From Pseudomonas sp. RIT-PI-q (GTDB lineage Bacteria; Pseudomonadota; Gammaproteobacteria; Pseudomonadales; Pseudomonadaceae): 64,000 nucleotides of DNA. The stretch's first letter is position 1, and each line of letters begins with the position of its first letter. The notes beneath the pieces were generated by a model, which saw only the letters and a program-made list of their open reading frames with translations, did not search any database and had not been told where the DNA came from. The stretch covers positions 186,001 through 250,000 of the forward strand of contig NZ_LHPC01000007.1 in NCBI RefSeq assembly GCF_001297125.1, in the 5' to 3' direction. The position numbers and the translations under genes are program-made. Shown here piece by piece: positions 10,945 through 21,125 of this stretch.

Positions 10945-11967
10945 TCAGGACGACATCAGCTCGGCCTTGACCAGCTTCGCCTGCTCGTCGGCGTGGTACG
11001 AGGAACGTACCAACGGGCCGGAAGCGACGTTCTTGAAGCCCATCTTGTAACCTTCCTCGGCGAACCAGGCGAACACGTCCGGGTGCACGAAACGCTGGAC
11101 CGGCAAGTGGCTGCGCGACGGTTGCAGGTACTGGCCGAGGGTCAGCATGTCGATGTCGTGTTCGCGCATGCGCTTCATGACTTCGATGACTTCTTCGTCG
11201 GTCTCGCCCAGGCCAAGCATCAGGCCCGATTTGGTTGGAATGTGCGGCATCATCTGTTTGAAGCGTTGCAGCAGGGTCAGCGACCACTGGTAGTCCGAAC
11301 CCGGACGCGCAGCCTTGTACAGGCGCGGCACGGTTTCCAGGTTGTGGTTGAACACATCCGGCGGCTCGGCGGCGGTGATTTCCAGCGCGACGTCCATGCG
11401 GCCACGGTAGTCCGGAACCAGGGTTTCCAGTTGCACGTTCGGCGACAGCTTGCGGATCTCGCGGATGCAGTCGGCAAAGTGCTGGGCACCGCCGTCGCGC
11501 AGGTCGTCGCGGTCTACCGAGGTGATCACCACGTACTTGAGTTTCAGGTCGGCGATGGCAATGGCCAGGCTTTCCGGCTCGTTGACGTCCAATGGCTTCG
11601 GACGACCGTGGCCAACGTCGCAGAACGGGCAACGACGGGTGCAGATGTCGCCCATGATCATGAAGGTCGCGGTGCCGCCGGAGAAGCACTCGCCCAGGTT
11701 CGGGCAGGACGCTTCTTCGCAGACGCTGTGCAGCTTGTGTTTGCGCAACAGCGCCTTGATGCGGTCGACTTCCGGGGAAACCGGGATGCGCACGCGGATC
11801 CAGTCAGGTTTCTTCGGCAGTTCGGTGGTCGGAATGATCTTCACCGGGATACGTGCAACCTTCTCGGCGCCGCGCAGCTTGACGCCGGCTTCAACCTTGG
11901 CACGCGGGGCCGGACGCTCGGTGACATCGAGCGTCGGGATCATGGTTTGCACTGCATCAGTAGTCAT
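10945..11967 (-). CDS. lipA: Lipoyl synthase
   Basis: Radical-SAM enzyme that inserts two sulfurs into protein-bound octanoate. 340 aa. The auxiliary cluster ligands are Cys83, Cys88 and Cys94 ([12 protein letters not shown]); the radical-SAM cluster is Cys109, Cys113 and Cys116 (CTRRCPFC). The C-terminal RSSYHADE contains the RSSY serine that ligates the auxiliary cluster. It starts 1 bp after the lipB stop, so the two are translationally close. Last gene of the minus-strand block. Confidence 0.97.
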   Translation of the reverse strand: MTTDAVQTMIPTLDVTERPAPRAKVEAGVKLRGAEKVARIPVKIIPTTELPKKPDWIRVRIPVSPEVDRIKALLRKHKLHSVCEEASCPNLGECFSGGTATFMIMGDICTRRCPFCDVGHGRPKPLDVNEPESLAIAIADLKLKYVVITSVDRDDLRDGGAQHFADCIREIRKLSPNVQLETLVPDYRGRMDVALEITAAEPPDVFNHNLETVPRLYKAARPGSDYQWSLTLLQRFKQMMPHIPTKSGLMLGLGETDEEVIEVMKRMREHDIDMLTLGQYLQPSRSHLPVQRFVHPDVFAWFAEEGYKMGFKNVASGPLVRSSYHADEQAKLVKAELMSS

Positions 11968-11968
11968 A

Positions 11969-12616
11969 TCAGTCGATTCCGCCCGTTAGGGTCGTCTGCT
12001 CAGCATAGTCGAGGTGTTTGACGAGCTGCGCGCGCAGCCGGGCACTTACCTCGGCAAATTCAATCGATCCTGCGTGATCGCTCAGCTGGGTCATTGCCAG
12101 CCCGGCGTAGCCGCAGGGATTAATCCGTCGAAACGGTTCCAGGTTCATGTCCACGTTCAGGGCCAGGCCATGAAAGGAACAACCGTGGCGGATCCGCAGA
12201 CCCAGCGAAGCAATTTTCGCCCCGTCGACGTAAACGCCCGGCGCGTCCGGCTTGGCCGCGGCGGTGACGCCGTAGCTGGCCAGCAACTCGATCAGGCAGA
12301 GTTCCATGCGGCTGACCAGGTCACGCACGCCGAAACCCAGCTTGCGCACGTCGAGCAACAGGTACGCGACCAATTGGCCCGGCCCGTGATAAGTCACCTG
12401 ACCACCCCGATCGACCTGCACCACCGGAATATCTCCCGGCAGCAACAAATGCTCGGCCTTGCCAGCCTGGCCCTGGGTAAACACCGGTGGGTGCTCGACC
12501 AGCCAGATCTCGTCGGCGGCATCGCTGCCGCGTTCGTTAGTGAAGCGCTGCATGGCATGCCAGACAGGCTCGTAGGCCATCTGGCCGAGCTCGCGAAAGC
12601 CCAGCGTGCCAGACAT
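11969..12616 (-). CDS. lipB: Octanoyl-(acyl carrier protein) protein N-octanoyltransferase
   Basis: Moves octanoate from ACP to the lipoyl domains of 2-oxoacid dehydrogenases and GcvH, the step before LipA. 215 aa. Catalytic Lys134 ([11 protein letters not shown]) and Cys168 (NPCGYAG) are present, as is [13 protein letters not shown]. The ATG shares one base with the stop of the preceding DUF493 gene (TGATG), which suggests coupled translation and fixes the start; a GTG one codon upstream is less likely. Confidence 0.96.
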   Translation of the reverse strand: MSGTLGFRELGQMAYEPVWHAMQRFTNERGSDAADEIWLVEHPPVFTQGQAGKAEHLLLPGDIPVVQVDRGGQVTYHGPGQLVAYLLLDVRKLGFGVRDLVSRMELCLIELLASYGVTAAAKPDAPGVYVDGAKIASLGLRIRHGCSFHGLALNVDMNLEPFRRINPCGYAGLAMTQLSDHAGSIEFAEVSARLRAQLVKHLDYAEQTTLTGGID

Positions 12617-12891
12617 CACAGCACCATGTGCACGAAACCGGTCGCCCGCAACTCGCTGTTGATGTCGTACAGCTGTTCTTGACCGGTGGCGATGATGTGC
12701 AACTGGATGGTGGTGTACTTGCCGTTGGTACTCTGGCGTTCGGCCAGGGTCTTGTGGTCAACGGTGGCGTGTTTCTCAAGGATCGCAATGATCTTGTCCT
12801 TGAAACCCACGCCGGTGTCGCCGATTACCTTAATCGGGTAATCCGCGCAGGGGAATTCGATTTTTGGCGCCTTTACTTCGGTGTCTGTCAT
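12616..12891 (-). CDS. YbeD-like protein (DUF493)
   Basis: 91 aa, small ferredoxin-like protein: [19 protein letters not shown] at the front and the DUF493 tail [20 protein letters not shown]. coli YbeD sits in the same dacA-ybeD-lipB order and its biochemical role is unknown; an ACT-like regulatory role in lipoate synthesis has been suggested from structure and position. Start codon is preceded by GAGGCCG. It ends in a TGATG overlap with lipB. Confidence 0.9.
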   Translation of the reverse strand: MTDTEVKAPKIEFPCADYPIKVIGDTGVGFKDKIIAILEKHATVDHKTLAERQSTNGKYTTIQLHIIATGQEQLYDINSELRATGFVHMVL

Positions 12892-12971
12892 GGCGTAACG
12901 GCCTCGTAAGCCGTGGCAACGGACATGGCCCCGCTCCGGATTGGAGCGCAGCCATGCAAGTCCACACTAAT

Positions 12972-14129
12972 TCAGTTGAACAAGCCGTAGAAGAATAGAC
13001 GGATGCTATCCCACATGCGACGGAAGATACCACCCTCCTCGACCGCGTCCAGAGCGATCAGGTCAGCGCTGTGCACCACCTTGTCGTCCAGTTTCACTTC
13101 GACTTTACCGATCACGTCGCCCTTGGCGATTGGCGCAACCAGTTGCGGGTTCATGGTCATGCTGGCGGCGAGCTTTTTCAGCTGGCCTTTTGGCAAGGTC
13201 ATGGTCAGGTCTTCAGCCAGGCCGGCCTTGACTTGATTGGTGGTGCCTTTCCAGACAGGAGCCTGAGCCAGCTCGGCGCCTTTCTGATAGAAGGTCTGGG
13301 TTTCGAAGAAGCGGAAACCGTAGGTCAGCAGCTTCTGGGTTTCAGACGCACGTGCCACTTCGCTGTTGGTGCCGAACACCACGGCGATCAGGCGCATGCC
13401 GTCACGTACAGCCGAAGACACCATGCAGTAGCCGGCTTCGTCGGTGTGACCGGTTTTCAGACCGTCGACCGTCTTGTCGCGCCACAGCAGCAGGTTACGG
13501 TTAGGTTGCTTGATGCCGTTCCAGAAGAACTCTTTCTGCGAGTAGATCGCATAGTGAGCCGGGTCTTCGTGGATGATCGCGCGAGCCAGCACGGCCATGT
13601 CATGAGCCGACGAGTAGTGCTCTGGGTTCGGCAGGCCGGTCGGGTTCATGAAGTGGCTGTTGGTCATGCCCAGGTCGGCCACGGTTTTGTTCATCATGTC
13701 GGCGAACGCGTCTTCGCTGCCGGCGATGTGCTCGGACAGCGCAACGCTGGCGTCGTTACCCGACTGAATGATGATGCCGTGCAGCAAATCGCTGACAGTC
13801 ACCTGCGAGCCGACTTTGATGAACATCCGCGAACCGCCGGTACGCCAGGCGTTTTCGCTGACGGTCACAGGATCGTTTTCACCGATCTGGCCACGACGGA
13901 TTTCCAGGGTCGCGATGTACGCGGTCATCAGCTTGGTCAGGCTGGCCGGCGGCAGACGCTGGTCACCATTGTTCTCGACCAGCACGTTGCCGCTGCTGGC
14001 GTCCATGAGCACATAGGATTTAGCGGCCAGTTGTGGTGGCGACGGCATCATCTCGACCGCGAAAGCGGCAGGCGAGAGGAGCAGCGGTACTAGCAGGCAC
14101 AGTCGTTTGGCAAAGGTGGTGATGTTCAT
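12972..14129 (-). CDS. dacC: D-alanyl-D-alanine carboxypeptidase (PBP5/6 type)
   Basis: Removes the terminal D-Ala of pentapeptide side chains in the periplasm and so limits cross-linking. 385 aa. Signal peptide ends near AFA-VEM (about residue 25). Active-site motifs are Ser63-Leu-Thr-Lys66, Ser123-Gly-Asn125 and Lys225-Thr-Gly227. The C-terminal domain ends in an amphipathic membrane anchor (IFRRMWDSIRLFFYGLFN). P. aeruginosa calls the gene in this place dacC. A gap of 180 bp separates it from rlpA and probably carries its own promoter. Confidence 0.95.
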   Translation of the reverse strand: MNITTFAKRLCLLVPLLLSPAAFAVEMMPSPPQLAAKSYVLMDASSGNVLVENNGDQRLPPASLTKLMTAYIATLEIRRGQIGENDPVTVSENAWRTGGSRMFIKVGSQVTVSDLLHGIIIQSGNDASVALSEHIAGSEDAFADMMNKTVADLGMTNSHFMNPTGLPNPEHYSSAHDMAVLARAIIHEDPAHYAIYSQKEFFWNGIKQPNRNLLLWRDKTVDGLKTGHTDEAGYCMVSSAVRDGMRLIAVVFGTNSEVARASETQKLLTYGFRFFETQTFYQKGAELAQAPVWKGTTNQVKAGLAEDLTMTLPKGQLKKLAASMTMNPQLVAPIAKGDVIGKVEVKLDDKVVHSADLIALDAVEEGGIFRRMWDSIRLFFYGLFN

Positions 14130-14310
14130 CCGTCTCTCGAAATCGCTAATGGAAACTGCCCAAAGGCAAAACTAATCAGATGACCTTCTAACGGGCCATC
14201 GCGTGTTCAGTTGTTCACTCGGAACCCTTGCCGGGCTTTTGTTCTTTAACGAGCCAACAACCAGGTTCACCCCCCAAACCGCAAGTGAACCCTCAATCAA
14301 GTACTACGTA

Positions 14311-15321
14311 TTACTCGGCGGTGACCAGGCTCGGCGAACCGAGATTGGCCATTCGCACACTGTTCTGCACTTGCTGGATTTCACCCTGCGAGCCGATCGG
14401 CCCCAGGCGTACCCGATGCAGCGTCTGTTGATTGCGTACGATCGAGCTGATGAACACCGGAGCGCTCACCATCCCGCTCAGCTTCGATCTCAGGAGTTCT
14501 GCAGCGTCCGGGTTGGCGAACGCGCCCACCTGCAGATACTGGCCAGAGGCTGGTACAGAAGCGTTTTTTTTTGCATCGATCTGCACGGGCACCACGGCCG
14601 CTGCGTGTTGCTGCGGCGGTGGTGTCCATTGTTCGACGGTGCCGGCCGACGCCGTAATCACCGGGGCGTTATTCTGCGCGATTTGCGGCTCGTTGAGCAT
14701 CAATGGCGCCGGACGGCCTTTGGCGGCCCACCATTGCTGCGGGTCGATACCTTCGACCTTGACCCGCGCCGTGCCGGTTTCGGCATAACCGAGCTTCTTG
14801 GCGGCGGCGTAGGACAAGTCGATGATCCGGTCCGAGTAGAACGGCCCACGGTCGTTGACTCGCAGGATCACGCTCTTGTTGTTGTCCAGGTTGGTCACCC
14901 GGACATAACTCGGCAGCGGCAACGTCTTGTGCGCAGCGCTCATGCCATAGAGGTCATAGACTTCGCCGTTGGCGGTGTTCTGACCATGAAACTTGGTGCC
15001 GTACCAGGACGCCGTGCCCGAGGCTACGTAGGTCTTGGATTCCTGCAGAGGGAAATACGTCTTGCCCAGCACGGTGTACGGGTTGGCCTTATAAGGACCG
15101 GAGTGCAGGGTCGGCGTGGCATCCGGGATGCGCGACACATCGACGTCCCACCAAGGCGCGCCATCTTTGTGCGCACGGTTGATGTCCAGCCCCGGCGCAG
15201 AGCGCACGGCCGTGGAGGATTTCTGAGTCGGCGCGCGGCTGGTCGAGCAACTGGCGACCAGCACTGCCAACACGGCAAATGCCATCAGCTTCAGGGGTTT
15301 ATTCATAGGCAATGCCCGCAT
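14311..15321 (-). CDS. rlpA: Septal/rare lipoprotein RlpA, lytic transglycosylase with SPOR domain
   Basis: Outer-membrane lipoprotein that in P. aeruginosa cleaves glycan strands lacking stem peptides. 336 aa from the ATG at 15321, whose first base overlaps the mltB stop (TAATG); the ATG at 15306 gives a more usual 20-residue lipoprotein signal. Lipobox LVASC at Cys25 (long form). The double-psi beta-barrel domain holds ASWYGTKFHGQNTANGE, SAAHKTLPLPSYVRV and RVNDRGPF with the His and Asp thought to be catalytic. A C-terminal SPOR domain (YLQVGAFANPDAAELLRSKL) binds denuded septal glycans. Confidence 0.94.
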   Translation of the reverse strand: MRALPMNKPLKLMAFAVLAVLVASCSTSRAPTQKSSTAVRSAPGLDINRAHKDGAPWWDVDVSRIPDATPTLHSGPYKANPYTVLGKTYFPLQESKTYVASGTASWYGTKFHGQNTANGEVYDLYGMSAAHKTLPLPSYVRVTNLDNNKSVILRVNDRGPFYSDRIIDLSYAAAKKLGYAETGTARVKVEGIDPQQWWAAKGRPAPLMLNEPQIAQNNAPVITASAGTVEQWTPPPQQHAAAVVPVQIDAKKNASVPASGQYLQVGAFANPDAAELLRSKLSGMVSAPVFISSIVRNQQTLHRVRLGPIGSQGEIQQVQNSVRMANLGSPSLVTAE

Positions 15322-16331
15322 TACTTGACGCCCCGTGCTTGAACCAGCTGTTCAGACAGTTGATGTACGGCCATGGCGTACATCACGCTGCGGTTATAAC
15401 GCGTGATCGCGTAAAAATTCGTCAGGCCCATCCAGTATTCGGGGCCATTGTCACCTTCCAGGCGGAATGCCGTGACGGACATATCATCGCGCAGCGCATC
15501 ATGACTTGACCACCCTAGAGCCCGCAACTCCCCGACGGTTTTAGTCGGTTCGATGCCGGTGGTCAAACCCGCGTCCACTTGCTCGCCACGCACATCGGCG
15601 CGACTGACCACCGGTTCGCCCGCGACCCAGCCATGACGCTTGAAGTAGCTGGCGACACTGCCAATGGCATCGTCCGGATTGGTCCAGATATTGATGTGGC
15701 CGTCGCCGTCGAAATCCACCGCATAGGCGCGAAAACTGCTCGGCATGAACTGCGGCAGGCCCATGGCGCCGGCGTATGAACCCTTGAGGGTCAACGGATC
15801 GACCTGCTCTTCCCGGGCCAGCAGCAGGAATTCACGCAATTCCTTGCGGAAGAATTCGGCACGGGGAGGATAGTCGAAACCCAGGGTCGACAAGGCGTCG
15901 ATTACCCGGTAATTGCCGGTATTGCGACCGAAAAAGGTCTCAACGCCGATGATCGAAACAATAACCTGCGCCGGCACACCGTATTCCTGCTCGGCACGGG
16001 CCAGGACCGCCTCATGCTGACGCCAGAAATCCACACCACGGGCGATGCGCGCGTCGGTGATGAACATCGGGCGATATTCGTTCCACTGTTTGACCCGCTC
16101 GGCAGGTTTCGAGATCGCGTCCAGAATCGCCTGCTTGCGCTCGGCTTCGCGGAACACGCCCATCAGCTGTTCACCGGCAAAACCGTAGTCGCGGGTCATT
16201 TCACCGACGAATTCGGCCACCTGGGGTGAGCCTTCGTAATCGCCGGCCAACGCGTCCTGCGCTGTGCCAAGGATGCTTACCAGGCCGACCCATGGCGCAT
16301 TTCGAGTCGCCCAGCCACGCATTACTTGCAT
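15321..16331 (-). CDS. mltB: Membrane-bound lytic murein transglycosylase B
   Basis: SLT_2-family lytic transglycosylase; 336 aa. Start taken at 16331 because AAGGTGAAG lies just upstream. An N-terminal hydrophobic stretch ending DALAGD serves as signal; I see no lipobox, unlike the paralogue at 8379-9701. Catalytic Glu131 is in SIIGVETFFGRNTG, followed by MGLPQFMPSSFRAYAVDFDGDG. In P. aeruginosa the gene next to rodA and rlpA is known as sltB1. It lies 17 bp after rodA and overlaps rlpA by one base, within the elongation cluster. Confidence 0.93.
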   Translation of the reverse strand: MQVMRGWATRNAPWVGLVSILGTAQDALAGDYEGSPQVAEFVGEMTRDYGFAGEQLMGVFREAERKQAILDAISKPAERVKQWNEYRPMFITDARIARGVDFWRQHEAVLARAEQEYGVPAQVIVSIIGVETFFGRNTGNYRVIDALSTLGFDYPPRAEFFRKELREFLLLAREEQVDPLTLKGSYAGAMGLPQFMPSSFRAYAVDFDGDGHINIWTNPDDAIGSVASYFKRHGWVAGEPVVSRADVRGEQVDAGLTTGIEPTKTVGELRALGWSSHDALRDDMSVTAFRLEGDNGPEYWMGLTNFYAITRYNRSVMYAMAVHQLSEQLVQARGVK

Positions 16332-16348
16332 TGAAATCTTCACCTTAT

Positions 16349-17452
16349 TCAAACCTGTGCGATCCACTTACGATGGGTATGGATCGACATCAAAACCCCA
16401 AACGCTGACAGTAGCGTCACCAGCGAAGTTCCTCCGTAGCTAATGAACGGCAAAGGCACCCCCACGACCGGCAACAGGCCACTGACCATACCGATGTTGA
16501 CGAAAACGTAAACAAAAAACGTCATGGTCAGGCTGCCCGCGAGCAATTTGCCGAACAATGTCTGGGCCTGGGCGGTAATCACCAGCCCGCGACCGATCAA
16601 CAGCAAGTAAATCAGCAACAGTGCGCAGATGCCCACCAGGCCGAACTCTTCGCCCATGACCGCAATAATGAAGTCGGTATGGCTTTCCGGCAGGAAGTCC
16701 AGGTGCGACTGGGTGCCCAGCAACCAGCCCTTGCCGAACACGCCGCCGGAACCGATGGCGGCTTTCGACTGGATGATGTTCCAGCCGGTGCCCAGCGGAT
16801 CACTCTCCGGATCGAGGAACGTCAGGATTCGCTGCTTCTGGTAGTCGTGCATGATGAAGAACCACATCGCCACGGCCACCGGCACGGCGGCGGCGATCAC
16901 GCTGATGATCCAGCGCCAGCGCAGGCCGCCCATGAACAATACGAACGCGCCACCGGCAAGGATCAGCAACGAGGTGCCGAGGTCCGGCTGACGCACGATC
17001 AGGATGAAGGGCAAACCGATCAGAAACAGGCTGACACCCACATGCTTGAGCTGTGGCGGCAAGGTGCGCTTGGACAAATACCAGGCGATGGTCGCCGGCA
17101 TCAGGATCTTCATGAATTCCGAAGGCTGGAAGCGAATTACCCCGGGAATGTTGATCCAGCGCGTGGCGCCCATGGCGTTATGGCCCATGACGTCCACCAC
17201 CACCAGCAACAGCACACCCAGCACGTACCCGACCGGCACCCAGCGCGCCATGAAGCGCGGCTCGAATTGGGCGATGACCACCATCGACACCAGGCCGATG
17301 CCGAACGACGTAGCTTGCTTGGCCAGCAGGTCCCAGCTCTTGCCGCTCGCCGAATACAGCACGAACAGGCTGCCGGCGGCGAGGGTCAGCAACAGGATCA
17401 GCAACGGGCCGTCGATGTGCATGCGTTGCAACAGCGTCGCACGGCGACGCAT
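16349..17452 (-). CDS. rodA: Rod-shape SEDS peptidoglycan glycosyltransferase RodA
   Basis: Polymerises lipid II during cylindrical growth together with PBP2. 367 aa from the ATG at 17452, which has GAGGA upstream and the usual pseudomonad length; a GTG at 17494 overlapping the mrdA stop would add 14 residues. Ten or so hydrophobic segments are visible, with the SEDS signatures YLSKRTLPPQ, GQPDLG-like VRQPDLGTSLLIL, and a C-terminal GMVSGLLPVVGVPLPFISYGG. It sits directly behind mrdA. Confidence 0.95.
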   Translation of the reverse strand: MRRRATLLQRMHIDGPLLILLLTLAAGSLFVLYSASGKSWDLLAKQATSFGIGLVSMVVIAQFEPRFMARWVPVGYVLGVLLLVVVDVMGHNAMGATRWINIPGVIRFQPSEFMKILMPATIAWYLSKRTLPPQLKHVGVSLFLIGLPFILIVRQPDLGTSLLILAGGAFVLFMGGLRWRWIISVIAAAVPVAVAMWFFIMHDYQKQRILTFLDPESDPLGTGWNIIQSKAAIGSGGVFGKGWLLGTQSHLDFLPESHTDFIIAVMGEEFGLVGICALLLIYLLLIGRGLVITAQAQTLFGKLLAGSLTMTFFVYVFVNIGMVSGLLPVVGVPLPFISYGGTSLVTLLSAFGVLMSIHTHRKWIAQV

Positions 17453-17483
17453 CACATCCTCACTGGAGAGGATGCGATCGAAA

Positions 17484-19379
17484 TTACTCTTCACGGGCCG
17501 TAGCCTCCGCACTGATAGGGCTGGCGTATTCGGCTTTCAGTCGGCCGTCCTGGTCCAGAAGCCAGGCGTCCATGACTTGACGCACCACTGGCGCGGCGAC
17601 GCCGGAACCGGACTCACCGTTCTCGACCATCACCGATACCACGATTTGCGGGTTGTCGGCCGGCGCGAAACCGACGAACAAAGCGTGGTCGCGGTGACGT
17701 TCCTGAACCTTGGAGCGGTCGTACTTCTCACCCTGCTTGATCGCGACCACCTGGGCCGTACCACTCTTGCCGGCAATCCGGTATTGCGCACCGATCGCCG
17801 CTTTGCGCGCAGTACCACGGGCACCGTGCATGACCTGTTGCATGCCGTGGTTGACCTTGTTCCAGTCCGACGGGTCGCGCAGGATGATGTCCGGCATCGG
17901 ATTGTCATCCTTGGGCTTCTCGCCTTCGACGGTCCGGGCCAGGTGCGGACGGTTCCACACACCTTTGTTGGCCACCAGCGCCGTGGCCTGGGCCAACTGC
18001 AACGGGGTCGACTGCATGTAGCCCTGGCCGATCCCCAGAATCAGCGTCTCGCCCGGGAACCAGGCCTGACGACGGGTTGCACGCTTCCACTCACGGGACG
18101 GCATCAGCCCCGGCGACTCTTCGAACATGTCCAGCGAGACCTTCTGGCCAATGCCGAATTTGCCCAGGTAGGTCGACAACCGATCGATCCCCAGCTTGTG
18201 GGCCAGGTCATAGAAGTAGGTGTCGTTGGAGCGCATGATCGCCGTATCCAGATCCACGTAGCCGTCGCCGGTGCGGTTCCAGTTACGGTACTTGTGATCG
18301 TAATTGGGCAGCATGTAGTAGCCGGGGTCGAAGACCCGGGTCGATGCGGTAACCACGCCTGAATCCAGGCCGGCAATCGCCACCGCAGGCTTGATGGTCG
18401 AGCCCGGCGGGTAGAGACCACGCAGGACGCGGTTGAACAGTGGCCGGTCGATGGAATCGCGCAGCTCGGAATAGGCCTTGAAGCTGATGCCGGTAACGAA
18501 CAGGTTCGGATCGAAACTCGGCTGACTGACCATCGCCAGCACTTCGCCGGTTTTCGGGTCCAGCGCCACCACCGCACCTCGGCGACCACCCAGTGCGATC
18601 TCGGCCGCTTCTTGCAGCTTGATGTCCAGGCTCAGGACGATGTCCTTGCCGGAAATAGGTTCGGTACGCTTGAGCACCCGCAGTACGCGGCCCCGAGCAT
18701 TGGTCTCGACTTCTTCGTAACCGACCTGACCGTGCAATTCCGGCTCGTAGAAGCGCTCGATGCCGGTTTTGCCAATTTGATGGGTGCCGCTGTAACTCAC
18801 CGGGTCGAGCGACTTCAGCTCTTTCTCGTTGATCCGCCCCATGTAACCCACCGAGTGCGCGAAGTGCGCACCCTGCGGATAGTGACGAACCAGCTGCGCG
18901 ACCACTTCCACCCCAGGCAGGCGGAACTGGTTCACCGCGACACGGGCGATCTGCTCTTCGGTCAGCTCGAACAGGATCGGCACCGGCTCGAACGGCCGAC
19001 GCCCCTGGCGCATGCGTTTCTCGAAGATCACCCGATCTTCCGGCGTCAGCTCCAGCACTTCGACGATCACGTCGAGCACTTGCTGCCAGTCGCCGGAGCG
19101 CTCGCGGGTCATGCTCAGGCTGAAGCTCGGCCGGTTATCCGCCACCACCACGCCATTGCGGTCGAAGATCAGCCCGCGCGTAGGCGGAATCGGCTGGACG
19201 TGAACGCGGTTGTTTTCCGACAGGGTCGAGTGGTACTCGTACTGAATCACCTGGAGGAAATACAACCGCGCGATCAGCACGCAGATCAGCGTCACCACCG
19301 CAATTGCCCCGAACACGACGCGGCCACGCACCAGACGGGCGTCTTTTTCGTGGTCCTTGATGCGGATCGGCTGGGACAT
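17484..19379 (-). CDS. mrdA: Penicillin-binding protein 2 (elongation transpeptidase)
   Basis: Class B PBP that cross-links new wall in the elongasome; 631 aa from ATG 19379 (a longer frame to 19430 overlaps rlmH and is rejected). One N-terminal membrane helix at about residues 20-45, a dimerisation/pedestal region (residues ~60-220, with ENNRVHVQPIPPTRGLIFDRNG), then the transpeptidase domain: catalytic Ser327-Thr-Ile-Lys330, SND, and AGKSGTAQ as the KTG motif. The gene is pbpA in P. aeruginosa. It starts 10 bp after rlmH and its end may overlap a GTG of rodA. Confidence 0.95.
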   Translation of the reverse strand: MSQPIRIKDHEKDARLVRGRVVFGAIAVVTLICVLIARLYFLQVIQYEYHSTLSENNRVHVQPIPPTRGLIFDRNGVVVADNRPSFSLSMTRERSGDWQQVLDVIVEVLELTPEDRVIFEKRMRQGRRPFEPVPILFELTEEQIARVAVNQFRLPGVEVVAQLVRHYPQGAHFAHSVGYMGRINEKELKSLDPVSYSGTHQIGKTGIERFYEPELHGQVGYEEVETNARGRVLRVLKRTEPISGKDIVLSLDIKLQEAAEIALGGRRGAVVALDPKTGEVLAMVSQPSFDPNLFVTGISFKAYSELRDSIDRPLFNRVLRGLYPPGSTIKPAVAIAGLDSGVVTASTRVFDPGYYMLPNYDHKYRNWNRTGDGYVDLDTAIMRSNDTYFYDLAHKLGIDRLSTYLGKFGIGQKVSLDMFEESPGLMPSREWKRATRRQAWFPGETLILGIGQGYMQSTPLQLAQATALVANKGVWNRPHLARTVEGEKPKDDNPMPDIILRDPSDWNKVNHGMQQVMHGARGTARKAAIGAQYRIAGKSGTAQVVAIKQGEKYDRSKVQERHRDHALFVGFAPADNPQIVVSVMVENGESGSGVAAPVVRQVMDAWLLDQDGRLKAEYASPISAEATAREE

Positions 19380-19389
19380 GAGGGCAGAA

Positions 19390-19857
19390 CTACTTGTGGT
19401 AAGGGTGGCCGGACAGCACTGTCCAGGCACGATACAGCTGTTCGCCGATGAGGATTCGCACCAACGGGTGCGGCAACGTCAACGGCGAGAGCGACCAGCG
19501 CTGGTCGGCCCGGGCACAGACTTCCGGCGCCAGCCCTTCGGGGCCGCCGACCATGAAATTCACCGTGCGCGAGTCCAGCCGCCAGCGATCGAGTTCGACC
19601 GCCAGTTGCTCGGTGCTCCAGGGCTTGCCGTGGACTTCGAGGGTGACAACGCGCTCGTTCGGCCCGACCTTGGCCAGCATGGCTTCGCCTTCCTGACGGA
19701 TAAAGCGCGCCACGTCGGCGTTCTTGCCACGGGTGTTGAGCGGTATTTCCACCAGTTCCAGCGCCAGCTCGGACGGAAGACGCTTGGCATATTCATGCCA
19801 GCCTTCTTCCACCCACTTGGGCATGCGTGAACCGACGGCGATCAGTCGCAGTCGCAC
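19390..19857 (-). CDS. rlmH: 23S rRNA pseudouridine-1915 N3-methyltransferase RlmH
   Basis: SPOUT-class methyltransferase acting on assembled 70S ribosomes; 155 aa, the normal family length. [19 protein letters not shown] at the start and the knot region [14 protein letters not shown] with the tail [14 protein letters not shown] are diagnostic. Neighbour of rsfS, another late ribosome factor, 9 bp upstream. Confidence 0.97.
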   Translation of the reverse strand: MRLRLIAVGSRMPKWVEEGWHEYAKRLPSELALELVEIPLNTRGKNADVARFIRQEGEAMLAKVGPNERVVTLEVHGKPWSTEQLAVELDRWRLDSRTVNFMVGGPEGLAPEVCARADQRWSLSPLTLPHPLVRILIGEQLYRAWTVLSGHPYHK

Positions 19858-19866
19858 AGCGGTCCC

Positions 19867-20361
19867 TTATTGCTGGTCTTTGTTGAGCTTGACGAAGTGC
19901 TCATGGGTGTTTTCCGGGCTGTGGTGAGCCGCGTTCAGAGCACGGCTCTGTTCAGCGCCTTGCCACAGACGTTCCAGGTCATAGAACTGACGAGCGCTGG
20001 CAGTCATCATGTGCACGATGACGTCATCCATATCCAGCAGAACCCAGTCGCTGTCGCCCTTGCCTTCTTCACCCAGCGGCTTGACGCCCTGAGCCTTGAC
20101 GGCCTCGCGGACCTTATCCAGCATCGCGCCGATCTGGCGGTTGGAAGTACCGGTGGCGATGATCATGAAGTCAGTGATGCTCTGCTTTTCACGAACATCG
20201 ATCACCAGAACGTCCTGGGCCTTGACGTCTTCCAGGGCTGCAACGGCAACCTTGACCAGCTCTTCGCCACGCAGTTCAGGACCGGTTTGAGCTTCTACTG
20301 GCAGCGGGGCGCTCTTGAATGTGCCTTTGCGCTTTACTTTGGTTTGGTCTTTGTCAGTCAT
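19867..20361 (-). CDS. rsfS: Ribosomal silencing factor RsfS
   Basis: Binds ribosomal protein L14 and blocks subunit joining in stationary phase. 164 aa, longer than the ~105-aa E. coli form: a basic N-terminal extension of about 30 residues (KVKRKGTFKSAPLP) and a C-terminal tail after LERLW. The core has the motifs DVLVIDVREKQSITDFMIIATG, SNRQIGAM and DWVLLDMDDVIVHMM. Located between nadD and rlmH as usual. Confidence 0.95.
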   Translation of the reverse strand: MTDKDQTKVKRKGTFKSAPLPVEAQTGPELRGEELVKVAVAALEDVKAQDVLVIDVREKQSITDFMIIATGTSNRQIGAMLDKVREAVKAQGVKPLGEEGKGDSDWVLLDMDDVIVHMMTASARQFYDLERLWQGAEQSRALNAAHHSPENTHEHFVKLNKDQQ

Positions 20362-20434
20362 ATAAAACTCGTTTTGCTCGTATGTTCGGGCGCTTCAATA
20401 CACGTCATCACGTGCCTGGAAGCGTGCCCTCTTT

Positions 20435-21121
20435 TCAGTTCGACGCACGGTAGAGACCGTGCGCATCGATGTAGGCCAGGACCGCGTCGGGCACCAGGAA
20501 ACGTACCGACTTACCGCTGGCCAGCAGTTGACGGATCTGGGTGGCGGATACCGCGAGCGGTGTCTGCCAGACGAATGCAATCTGTCCGCTCGGCCCTTTG
20601 AGGGCCAGCGGGTCGCTCACCGAGCGCGCTGCCAGCAGGTTGCGCAAGGCATCCGGCGGTTCGCTGTCGGCATCCGGGCGTTGCAGCACCAGGATGTGGC
20701 AATGCTGGAGCAACTCTTCCCAGCGGTGCCAAGTGGGCAGGCCGCAAAATGCGTCCCAGCCCAAAAGTAGAAAAACCTGGGTCTCGGCGGCCAGTTCGGC
20801 GCGCATCAACTCCAGGGTGTCGATAGTGTAGGACGGTTTATCCCGCTGCAATTCGCGAGCATCCACCACCAGCGGCGCCACACCGTCCACCGCGCACTTG
20901 ACCATCGCCAGCCGGTCTTTCGCCGACACCTGCGGCGTACCGCGATGCGGTGGCCTGGCGCTGGGCGTCAGGCGCAACTCATCGAGCGCCAGCGATTCGG
21001 CGACTTCCAGCGCACCGCGCAAATGGCCGATGTGCACCGGGTCGAAGGTTCCGCCCAGCATGCCAATGCGTCGAGGCGCTGGCTCGCTGGCGGATTCCCG
21101 GGCTAACTGATCGAGGTCGCC
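20435..21121 (-). CDS. nadD: Nicotinate-nucleotide adenylyltransferase
   Basis: Converts NaMN and ATP to deamido-NAD. About 228 aa. The nucleotidyltransferase motifs are [11 protein letters not shown] near the N-terminus and SATQIRQLL near the C-terminus; [16 protein letters not shown] is the conserved substrate region. The start is uncertain: no ATG or GTG lies between the proA stop and the first motif, so a TTG at 21121, 4 bp after that stop, is the best choice; an ATG at 21157 inside proA is the alternative. Confidence 0.93.
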   Translation of the reverse strand, partial: GDLDQLARESASEPAPRRIGMLGGTFDPVHIGHLRGALEVAESLALDELRLTPSARPPHRGTPQVSAKDRLAMVKCAVDGVAPLVVDARELQRDKPSYTIDTLELMRAELAAETQVFLLLGWDAFCGLPTWHRWEELLQHCHILVLQRPDADSEPPDALRNLLAARSVSDPLALKGPSGQIAFVWQTPLAVSATQIRQLLASGKSVRFLVPDAVLAYIDAHGLYRASN

Positions 21122-21125
21122 CAAG

